A DNA stretch of 7,127 nucleotides from GCA-2746795 sp964643965 (GCA_964643965.1 CAZXVH010000169.1:1-7127); one strand, 5' to 3'. Counted from the first letter of the stretch, positions 1 to 6,266 are shown. Program-made: numbers and translations. The notes: generated by a model from the sequence alone, not told the origin.

Positions 1-557
1 GCGCGGAGCAGCTCGATGAGTTCCGTGATCACGCGCATGGCCCAGGCGCTATCATCGCCGCGCAGGGCATGGACCTGGGTGATGTGGGCCACCAGCAGTT
101 GATCCACAGGCACATTGCCGCCCTGAGTGCGCAGAATGAGGCGCAGATAACCCAGGTTATCGGTGAAGCGGATGATTTCGGCCTGCTCCTGGCACAGTTC
201 CACAGGGTCGAGGTTGAGCGGGGGGCGGGGCGGCAGGCTGTGGCGGATGGCGCCGTTTTGGGCGTAGCCCACCGCCAGGACGCTCATCTCGATGGGCAGC
301 AGCCGGTTATCCCGCTGGTCGTTGATGACGGATTCCGGCGGATTTTCCGCCAACACCAGGCGGCGCACCAGGGGGTCGTCGTCGATGTGCATGTCGTAGA
401 TGAGGCCGTAGATGGCCTCGCGCTCATCGACTGGCTGCGCTTTGACCAGGCTGCCAAAGGCGGGATTCTGCAATTCGCCCACGCGGCAGCCCACGGCAAA
501 ACCAGCGGTGGAAGCCCTTAAAATTCGCCCAAATTCAAGATTGATTGATTGTGTCAT
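1..557 (-). CDS. HAS-barrel domain protein, partial (C-terminus beyond the left edge)
   Basis: An open frame begins at the ATG at 555-557 and runs 185 codons without a stop to the window edge. The start MTQSINLEFGRI has an AGGA ribosome binding site 9 nt upstream. Residues about 9-70 resemble a HAS barrel (the HerA/ATP-synthase N-terminal beta-barrel): a GRIL strand, then FAVGCRV, then a GSLVKA turn, then IYGLIYDMHIDDD. The segment LPIEMSVLAVGY (about 87-98), followed by a proline-rich stretch, resembles what follows the barrel in HerA-like proteins. The rest looks helical. No Walker A motif lies in the visible part, so this is either a stand-alone HAS-barrel partner or the front of a HerA-like ATPase. 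By family knowledge it should act with NurA in DNA end processing. The first 14 or so codons are AT-rich and the rest strongly GC-rich. A long frame on the opposite strand at 69-521 is its shadow. Gene reality is quite sure; the family call is moderately sure. Confidence 0.75.
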   Translation of the reverse strand, partial: MTQSINLEFGRILRASTAGFAVGCRVGELQNPAFGSLVKAQPVDEREAIYGLIYDMHIDDDPLVRRLVLAENPPESVINDQRDNRLLPIEMSVLAVGYAQNGAIRHSLPPRPPLNLDPVELCQEQAEIIRFTDNLGYLRLILRTQGGNVPVDQLLVAHITQVHALRGDDSAWAMRVITELIELLR

Positions 558-563
558 GATGAG

Positions 564-571
564 TTTTCCTA
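564..571 (-). promoter_or_regulatory. Ribosome binding site of the HAS-barrel gene, overlapping the methyltransferase stop
   Basis: On the minus strand TAGGAAAA lies here. AGGA (567-570) is 9 nt from the ATG at 555-557. The TAG at 569-571 is also the stop codon of the methyltransferase, so termination and re-initiation are directly adjacent, which suggests translational coupling. It also supports the choice of start for the downstream gene. Confidence 0.7.
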
Positions 572-1693
572 ATGTGTAGGATGAGACGGGACTTCAATAG
601 GTACATAATTGGGAGATGGTAAACCCGCAAAGGCATCTGCTACTGTTTTGATGGGCAAAAGCTGAAAAAATCCTTGGGATTCGCCATGAGTAGGTTCAGG
701 TAGAGAAGCTATAATTGATTGGTCTTTTCTTGAACCAATAAAAATGAGTCGTCGTCGTTTTTGCGGGCTGCCATAATGAACTGCGTTTAATATGCGATGT
801 TTAACATCATATCCTAGATGTTTCATTTCAGAGAGAATTTCTTGAAGTAAACGGCCGTTATCAATACCTTTTAAGTTAGCTACATTTTCCATCACAAAAT
901 AAGCAGGCCTTATTTCTTCTATAAACCGCAGAAACTCAAAAATCAATTCCCCACGGGGATCCCTTTTGCCTTTCTGTTTCCCTGCCTGACTAAAGGATTG
1001 GCAAGGTGGCCCCCCATAAATAACAGAAACGTCGGAACGATTCAAATGGCAATTATTTAAGATGGCCGCGCTATCAATTTTCGTAATGTCCGTTTCAAAA
1101 ACTTGAAGCTCCTCGCCAAAGTAATGTTTTAGTGTTTTACATCGGTCATGTTCTATTTCAACAGCGGCAAATGTATTAAGGGATGCCGTACTTGTTTGAT
1201 TAACTTGCTCGACAGCGATATCGAATCCGCCTGAACCGCTGAATAGACTAAGGGAATGGAAGACTTGCTGAGTTGGATGTTGTTTGTGCAAAGTATTTAG
1301 TAAATTCTTAAAAATCGCTTTACCTAGCTCTATAGGTACAGCATCTCCAATTTGTCTTTGGACACTGGTTAATGTGCCTTTGAATTCAAGATCATCGGGA
1401 AATCCTTGTAATCGAGCAGCTTCTCTTGGTGTAATAAACCGATTTTCATAAGGATGTACAAATTTGTTAAAAATATAACCAGTTACAGTTAAGGATGGTT
1501 GCTCAGGATCAAGTCGAATAATGCGCAGATTTGGTCCACCTTTCCGTGTGGTGTCCTCTTTAACGTAAAAGCGGAAACTTTCATGCCATAACTCTTCGGG
1601 CAAGTCCTGCATCTTTTGCCCAATTTTTAAAGCATTTATACGTCTTTGAACATCAATCCCAACAGTTCTCGGTACGTGGTTATAAATAGTCAA
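569..1693 (-). CDS. Circularly permuted C5-cytosine DNA methyltransferase of a type II R-M system
   Basis: This 374-residue enzyme should transfer a methyl group from S-adenosylmethionine to C5 of cytosine and protect DNA from the neighbouring endonuclease. All main motifs are visible but in permuted order. RRINALKIGQKMQDLPEELW (17-36) and the conserved TV (69-70) belong to the target-recognition/IX region. TPREAARLQGFPD is at 88-100 and motif X QIGDAVP at 114-120. Only then come motif I SLFSGSGGFD (149-158), motif IV GGPPCQSFSQAG (227-238) with catalytic Cys231, motif VI FVMENV (266-271) and motif VIII QKRRRL (311-316). Residues 330-374 (LPEPTH...VADAFAGLP) normally lie just before the target-recognition domain. 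The same IX-X-I-VIII order was reported for M.BssHII. Motif X has Asp where GNAVP is usual. The start is a TTG with AGGAG 9 nt upstream. The gene is AT-rich (about 32% GC in a sampled stretch at 781-840). The recognition sequence cannot be read from the protein. Confidence 0.95.
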   Translation of the reverse strand: MTIYNHVPRTVGIDVQRRINALKIGQKMQDLPEELWHESFRFYVKEDTTRKGGPNLRIIRLDPEQPSLTVTGYIFNKFVHPYENRFITPREAARLQGFPDDLEFKGTLTSVQRQIGDAVPIELGKAIFKNLLNTLHKQHPTQQVFHSLSLFSGSGGFDIAVEQVNQTSTASLNTFAAVEIEHDRCKTLKHYFGEELQVFETDITKIDSAAILNNCHLNRSDVSVIYGGPPCQSFSQAGKQKGKRDPRGELIFEFLRFIEEIRPAYFVMENVANLKGIDNGRLLQEILSEMKHLGYDVKHRILNAVHYGSPQKRRRLIFIGSRKDQSIIASLPEPTHGESQGFFQLLPIKTVADAFAGLPSPNYVPIEVPSHPTH

Positions 1694-1700
1694 AATATGT

Positions 1701-1708
1701 CTCTCCTA
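1701..1708 (-). promoter_or_regulatory. Ribosome binding site that fixes the TTG start of the methyltransferase
   Basis: The minus strand reads TAGGAGAG. AGGAG (1703-1707) is 9 nt from the TTG at 1691-1693. There is no ATG in the right frame before the conserved NHVPR segment, so TTG is the best start. The TAG at 1706-1708 is the stop codon of the endonuclease gene, so the site overlaps the end of the upstream gene. Confidence 0.75.
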
Positions 1709-2944
1709 GAATGTAAATAGTTCTCGTATCCAGATATCACGAGCAAATACAGATGTCAGAGAAATGATACCGTCGAATAAATTAAACAGTTCGGTTTGGG
1801 GTGGTAAATCGTTAGCTACAGAAACAGCCCCACTTTCATCACGAGTCCAGATGATGTCTTTAAACGCATTCATATAATCATCAAAATGTCGAACAGCATG
1901 AATATTTGATACCAAGCCGACTTTAAATTGATATGCTTCTGTTGGTTTCCCCTCTGCACCAATCTTTAAAACCTGATAGGTTGCTTTTTTCAGATCATCG
2001 GTGCGATCCATGCCAACACTTGTCTTACTATCAGAAATGGATTCATGACCAGATGCTCTATACCGAGTAGGCCAATCATCGGGGCGTGGATTCGGTTGTC
2101 CACACGCATTTGTGAACCAAAAGATGTCGTATTGTGACTTTTGTTGGTACTTTTGAAGGGCTTGTTGCCAGAAGTTGAAGTAGGAAGTTAGAAAATCGGG
2201 GTGTTGCTCAAGCAACGTTTTGAGATGTCGATATGCCCAAATTGTGTCTTCACGGTTTGTTTTTTCACCTAAGGGGTAAAGTTCATAAGCCCATTTTCCA
2301 CTTACTTCAAGTGGAATAAATAAGTTGAGTGGTGAATTTAATAAATTGATATTATCGGAAATTCGATGAGGAGTAGTTTGAACTTCTTCATCAACTTCTA
2401 TGGTTAGTTCTTGCGTGGGTACAGCTAATGGCAATGTAACTAGTGGCGCAGCTTTGATTTCAGCAAAAAGAATGGTATGTGGGGTTGTTGTGGTGTCAGT
2501 CAGTATTAAATCAACTGGTTCTTTTCCCTTGTATACTTGGATTGAACGGCCGTTATGCTGAAATAAATGTTGCAAATATAAAGCTAATAATCTTGAAGTT
2601 GCCGAACCAATGGCTCCTGATTTTGGTTTGTTTGCCTGATGAAAATGGAATTTATCATTTAGCAAGCAGCGTGGACAAGCATTTGTAAAAGGATATAACA
2701 AGAGGGGTGTGTTATCTGAGGGACAGTAAACCCAATTGGCATGAGCGACTGAACGATAATAGTCAGCACTAACCAATAAATCAAAAGCCGCCGCCAAATT
2801 AATGGATTTTTCGGCTGGTGTATTTGAATGAGCATAAACAGCTTGAATTAATGCCGAGATCAAAGCATCTTCCTCAGGAACAGAAGCTATTGTTCGTGCG
2901 GCGGCTAGATTTTCTGTAATCCAAGCATCACCGATAGTTGGCAT
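1706..2944 (-). CDS. Putative type II restriction endonuclease, PD-(D/E)XK fold, with putative zinc knuckle
   Basis: This 412-residue protein is most likely the endonuclease partner of the methyltransferase 12 bp downstream. Residues 143-164 look like a PD-(D/E)XK active site: PVDLIL with Asp145, then LFAEIKA with Glu162 and Lys164, preceded by a helix (SATSRLLALYLQHLF, about 114-128). Cys74, Cys90 and Cys93 (YCP...ACPRC) plus nearby histidines (99-102) suggest a metal-binding knuckle, although a fourth ligand is not certain. The segment SDSKTSVGMDRTDDLKKATY (304-323) is a striking polar block that could contact DNA. I cannot name a restriction enzyme family. The functional call rests on the active-site pattern and on the adjacent methyltransferase. 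The start ATG has GAGGAA about 9-10 nt upstream and lies 23 bp after the nurA stop. AT-rich composition (about 30% GC at 2341-2400) contrasts with nurA. One perfect AACGGCCGTT lies at 2545-2554. Confidence 0.8.
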   Translation of the reverse strand: MPTIGDAWITENLAAARTIASVPEEDALISALIQAVYAHSNTPAEKSINLAAAFDLLVSADYYRSVAHANWVYCPSDNTPLLLYPFTNACPRCLLNDKFHFHQANKPKSGAIGSATSRLLALYLQHLFQHNGRSIQVYKGKEPVDLILTDTTTTPHTILFAEIKAAPLVTLPLAVPTQELTIEVDEEVQTTPHRISDNINLLNSPLNLFIPLEVSGKWAYELYPLGEKTNREDTIWAYRHLKTLLEQHPDFLTSYFNFWQQALQKYQQKSQYDIFWFTNACGQPNPRPDDWPTRYRASGHESISDSKTSVGMDRTDDLKKATYQVLKIGAEGKPTEAYQFKVGLVSNIHAVRHFDDYMNAFKDIIWTRDESGAVSVANDLPPQTELFNLFDGIISLTSVFARDIWIRELFTF

Positions 2945-2953
2945 AATTATTGA

Positions 2954-2959
2954 TTCCTC
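2954..2959 (-). promoter_or_regulatory. Ribosome binding site of the endonuclease gene
   Basis: The minus strand reads GAGGAA, with about 9-10 nt to the ATG at 2942-2944. It occupies part of the 23-bp gap after nurA. No promoter is recognisable in this gap, so the endonuclease is probably transcribed from upstream, through nurA. Confidence 0.6.
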
Positions 2960-2967
2960 ATTGTTAA

Positions 2968-4182
2968 TTAAAACCCATCATGTCTTGTTCTGCCACCGCG
3001 AGCAAGGTCTTTGCTGCCTTGTTTGGCGGTGAGGCCAGCGCGGATGCCGTGGCGTTCCATGATGACGTCGATCATGAAGTTGAGTTCAGTGGCGTCTTGC
3101 CGGCCGACAACGGCCGTTTCGTCAGCCCGCGCCAAGACATAGGGATAATCCCCCAGGAGGCGGCACTGGTCAATAATGAGGGCGTGGACGGCGCGGACGC
3201 TGGCCGGGTTTTCGGCCACCCAGCGCGGAATATCGACGCGGGCGATTTGCTGACCATTGCTGGCGGGATTGATGTAAAAGAAGCAGACTTCGTTATCGGG
3301 GTCTTGGGCGGTGAAGGTTTCGTTGGGCGGGGAGACATTGACGAAGACTTTGCTGCGCTGGCCTGGCTGGAGCAAGTCGCCAAAAATGTCGCGGTCGGTC
3401 AATCCCTGGCTGGCTTGTTTGGTACTCAGGGTGCGCCAGTTGAATGATGGGTCGGAAACGGCCGTTATGGATTTCAGCAGGGTGACAACGGCCGTGGTTC
3501 CCGGCCGGTCGATGTAGCCACAGAGCAGCGCCCCGGTTTGGTGAACGGCCGTCATGTGGCTGCCCCATTCGGTGACGGCGGCGTTGTCGGCGATGCCAGC
3601 GCCGCCGATGGGCCAGTAGAGCAGCCGCTGGTCGAGGATGGCGAGGGTGAGATCGCTGTCGTGGCGGTGGTGGAAGGTTTGCTTCGCCAATGTTTCGATT
3701 TCGGCGAGGTCGCGCTTGATGCTGACATAGCCGCTGCTGTCGTTGAAGGCGTCGAGGGCGGCGTCATCTTGTGGGTATTCAATTTGAGGGAAGGCAAAGG
3801 TTTCTGGGGCGAGGCTGCGCCCATGATGATAGACAATGCCGCCGACGTTGATCAAATAGTAAAGGTAGGCGGCGTGGCGGTCGGGCATGATCTGGGAGCC
3901 ATCGGTGGCGATGAGGGTGGCGCGGAGGGGCAGGTCGGGCGGGTTGATGGCGGCGTCGAGCGCTTCCTCGTAGTCGAAGGGACGGGCGGAGCGGTACAGC
4001 TTCTCGTCCCCTTGTTTTTGGGCGAGATTGAGGGCGGTGGAAACGGCCGTCCAGTTGGTGCGGTTGGTTTTGAGCGTTTCTAAAGCCACCTCTAGTCGTT
4101 CGCGTTGCAATTCCAGCCGCCGCCCAGTCGTAAGGGCCATTTGTTCTAAATCAGGGGTGAGTTTCTCGAATTCCAGGGTCAT
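2968..4182 (-). CDS. nurA: NurA-domain 5'-3' nuclease (DNA end resection, HerA partner)
   Basis: This 404-residue protein looks like a NurA-family nuclease, which degrades DNA ends together with the HerA translocase. Visible family signs are the first metal-binding motif LIATDGSQI (90-98, Asp94), a second acidic strand LAILDQRLLYW (180-190, Asp184), and the C-terminal strand and helix YPYVLARADE (346-355). The N-terminal 60 residues are rich in Leu, Glu and Arg and probably form a helical or coiled-coil segment. The C-terminus is basic (RGGRTRH). No HerA gene lies in the window, but a HAS-barrel gene follows after the two restriction-modification genes. The chosen ATG is the first in frame (a TGA lies 15 nt upstream) but has no evident Shine-Dalgarno sequence. 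The gene is GC-rich (about 58% in a sampled stretch) and holds five copies of the ACGGCCGT palindrome. The catalytic residue assignment is inferred from position only. Confidence 0.85.
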   Translation of the reverse strand: MTLEFEKLTPDLEQMALTTGRRLELQRERLEVALETLKTNRTNWTAVSTALNLAQKQGDEKLYRSARPFDYEEALDAAINPPDLPLRATLIATDGSQIMPDRHAAYLYYLINVGGIVYHHGRSLAPETFAFPQIEYPQDDAALDAFNDSSGYVSIKRDLAEIETLAKQTFHHRHDSDLTLAILDQRLLYWPIGGAGIADNAAVTEWGSHMTAVHQTGALLCGYIDRPGTTAVVTLLKSITAVSDPSFNWRTLSTKQASQGLTDRDIFGDLLQPGQRSKVFVNVSPPNETFTAQDPDNEVCFFYINPASNGQQIARVDIPRWVAENPASVRAVHALIIDQCRLLGDYPYVLARADETAVVGRQDATELNFMIDVIMERHGIRAGLTAKQGSKDLARGGRTRHDGF

Positions 4183-4204
4183 AAGAAAGATTAATCAATT
4201 TATT

Positions 4205-4254
4205 ACAAAGATACTCAGAAACAAAGGGTTTTCTTTGTGCCTTTACTGCTTTGT
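4205..4254. repeat. Imperfect palindrome of four ACAAAG/CTTTGT boxes
   Basis: ACAAAG occurs at 4205-4210 and 4221-4226, and its complement CTTTGT at 4233-4238 and 4249-4254. The arms are 22 nt each with a 6-nt loop (GGTTTT). Box spacing is identical (10 nt) in both arms, while the sequence between boxes pairs poorly. It fills much of the 107-bp gap between the large methyltransferase and nurA. It looks like a decayed copy of a dispersed intergenic palindromic repeat. It might act as a weak transcription-attenuating hairpin, but no strong terminator with a T-run is evident. Confidence 0.6.
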
Positions 4255-4289
4255 ATCGTTGCGTTACCTGTTTTTGACCAACCAAATCT

Positions 4290-6266
4290 TTACTTTTTAT
4301 GCTTCATTCGTTGGTCTAATAATTTTTGCCAGGACACTTCAATTTCTGTCTCGGGCGCTTGTGTGTGCAAGAGCCAGCCGAGGACGCTGCCACAATCATA
4401 GCAGAATTGAGCGCTGTCGGTTAGGGCAACGGCCGTTACCTCTTCCCAATCGCCACCCATGCTCTCAGTTGCCGGGGCGCATACGAGGATGACATCATGC
4501 ACCAGGGCATTTTGGCCGACGATGTGGCGCGAGGCCAGATTTTCGGCGTGGACGACGTAATGGGTGACGAGCGTGAAACCCGCACGTTGCAGGGCGATGG
4601 TGAGCGCAGCCCACCCTTTGGGATTCCAATGATGGAAGGTGAAAATGAAACGGCCGTTGTCTTTCAAGACACGATGACATTCAGAAAAAATAGCCCCCAA
4701 TACGCGATCATACTGTCCATTGCCATTCGTATGTTGGTCTACGGCCGCATCATCAAGCGCATAATGCCAATCCACATCTCCAGGCAATAATTGTTTCAGC
4801 CACACCCGAAAATAAGCGGCCAAATCACTGTATTGCACACTGTCAAAATAAGGGGGATCGGTTATCACATAATCCACACAGTTGTCTGGCAAGTTCAAAG
4901 AAATTGAGGAGCCTTGCGTCAGCATAAAACGACGGTTCCCCTCTGTTAACTCATTAAAATCAAAAACCTCTATACCTGAATCGGTTTCCCCTTTAATCGT
5001 TACTTTTTCTGGTTTTCCGTTGACGATGCGTCGTTCTTCTGGCAAGGCTGCCCATTTACGGCCGCGAACGATGCGACTATAAAATATGTTCTTTAAGTTA
5101 CCAGATGCTTTTTTGGCATAAAGAGGATTGTTTTCAGCGGCCGTGTAGGGAAAAGAGTAGGCATGATGGGCAAATGTATGCCGAATAGCGCCTGGGCGGC
5201 TTTTCTTCGCACCTTTATAACCACAAAGGAGCGAATTAAATTCCAATGAGGTGGAAACCAGCATCGCTAAATTTAAGCGAATAAGTGGCTCAAAACGAGG
5301 CAAAATCGAAATCGCCTGCTGTAAAAATAAAAGTTGGCGACTGCTATAAACATCTAAATAGTTGTCAATTCCCTTGTCCAATAAACTTTTCGACTTTGGC
5401 CCAGACACAATTGCAAAATCTGCTGGCGAAAAATCAAGATGCGTACGCTGTCTGTTTACATGGATAAGCGTGTCTTGTTCAATTGGACCGATACTATTAA
5501 AAAACAAACCATGTTCTTTACAGTCGCCCACAGTGGCAATCGGAACATACCGTTCATGATAAGGAAGTTGTAGATTGTCCTGATAAATATGCTGACAGTC
5601 GCCGCAACGTCTTTCTGTTTTTTCAACCAAGGGGAGATGGTTTAAATCTGCAACAGACTCAGAAATCAAGTCATTATCTTGATAAATTGAATGTGTGTCT
5701 GAATCAATGTGAATAACCGAATCATCCTGGTTGTATCGAAAAATCAATGAATCCACGACTAACACTTCCCGGCAAGTACAATGTTGTCGTAGTCCGTACA
5801 ACATAAATCGCCACTCATAAGACAAATCGCAATAGGGGCAAGTTGTTTGATAGAGGTGGGACAAGCTTTTATACAGTTCGTTATAAAATTGAGAAAACGC
5901 CGTTTCTAAGTCAGGAAGCGCTACTTTAGATAGGGAAGCGCGTGCTTGTAATATGGGAATTGGATCAATATCTGCGCCGATCACGTTTGCCCCAAGACGA
6001 ATTGCCTCATGTAATGTTGTGCCGCCGCCCATCATCGGATCGAGAATGATGGCGCCTTCTAGTCCCCCAGCCGCATAATAATCTTGCCTGGTCTCATCGA
6101 GAACCAGATGCTTAAGAATGGTACGGAAGGTGCTGCCGCATCGCCTTGCCCACCATTTATGCAAATAGGTGTTGGGCCGGTAAATATGCTTGTTGTAGGA
6201 TTCAAGCCGGGCTATTTCGTCAGCAAAATTTTCGTCAAAGTGTGTGTCAATGGGGAAGGTGGTCAT
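4290..6266 (-). CDS. Large zinc-ribbon DNA methyltransferase (COG1743/DUF1156-like), probably adenine- or N4-cytosine-specific
   Basis: The frame extends to an ATG at 6354-6356 (688 aa). The preferred start is the ATG at 6264-6266 (658 aa), because the extra 30 residues only translate an 8-bp repeat array. Numbered from the longer start, YRPNTYLHKWWARR (59-72) is the N-terminal signature of this family. AdoMet motif I is DPMMGGGTT (106-114), followed by GADIDP (127-132). The catalytic motif DPPY is at 500-503 in DYVITDPPYFDSVQYSDLAA. The order motif I, long insert, DPPY is like alpha-type amino-methyltransferases. The insert has Cys pairs at 173/176, 193/195 and 251/254 (CPYC, CTC, CGDC), which suggests one or two zinc ribbons. 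Another CYDC lies at 652-655. No nuclease or helicase of a known system directly accompanies it. The upstream neighbour is yjjX and the downstream one nurA. The 5' part and middle are AT-rich and the last 130 or so codons GC-rich. It could be a self-standing modification or defence enzyme; the target is unknown. Confidence 0.85.
   Translation of the reverse strand: MTTFPIDTHFDENFADEIARLESYNKHIYRPNTYLHKWWARRCGSTFRTILKHLVLDETRQDYYAAGGLEGAIILDPMMGGGTTLHEAIRLGANVIGADIDPIPILQARASLSKVALPDLETAFSQFYNELYKSLSHLYQTTCPYCDLSYEWRFMLYGLRQHCTCREVLVVDSLIFRYNQDDSVIHIDSDTHSIYQDNDLISESVADLNHLPLVEKTERRCGDCQHIYQDNLQLPYHERYVPIATVGDCKEHGLFFNSIGPIEQDTLIHVNRQRTHLDFSPADFAIVSGPKSKSLLDKGIDNYLDVYSSRQLLFLQQAISILPRFEPLIRLNLAMLVSTSLEFNSLLCGYKGAKKSRPGAIRHTFAHHAYSFPYTAAENNPLYAKKASGNLKNIFYSRIVRGRKWAALPEERRIVNGKPEKVTIKGETDSGIEVFDFNELTEGNRRFMLTQGSSISLNLPDNCVDYVITDPPYFDSVQYSDLAAYFRVWLKQLLPGDVDWHYALDDAAVDQHTNGNGQYDRVLGAIFSECHRVLKDNGRFIFTFHHWNPKGWAALTIALQRAGFTLVTHYVVHAENLASRHIVGQNALVHDVILVCAPATESMGGDWEEVTAVALTDSAQFCYDCGSVLGWLLHTQAPETEIEVSWQKLLDQRMKHKK

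Noticed and set aside
284..499. Minus-strand 71-codon frame
   Set aside because: It is a different frame from the continuous 185-codon frame that starts at 557, and its product is Ser/Thr/Trp-rich and unlike a real protein.
69..521. Plus-strand open frame of 150 codons at the left edge
   Set aside because: It lies opposite the open frame 1-557 on the minus strand, which has a ribosome binding site, HAS-barrel-like sequence and correct spacing to the methyltransferase. The plus-strand product is a low-complexity His/Val/Ala-rich shadow.
569..1693. Methyltransferase as two fused or misassembled gene fragments
   Set aside because: The frame is continuous, has uniform AT-rich composition, a proper ribosome binding site and a stop linked to the next gene, and every motif is present once. 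A circular permutation explains it better.
2980..4083. Several long plus-strand frames opposite nurA
   Set aside because: They arise from the GC-rich codon bias of nurA; their Gly/Val/Ala-rich products show no motif, while the minus-strand frame has clear NurA features.
4183..4289. Promoter for nurA in the 107-bp gap
   Set aside because: TTG- and TA-rich hexamers occur, but no pair with good spacing stands out from the AT-rich background and the repeat.
569..6266. DISARM, BREX or Dnd-type defence system
   Set aside because: Two methyltransferases and a nuclease are present, but no DrmA/DrmB-like helicase, PglZ, BrxC or Dnd genes are visible in the window.
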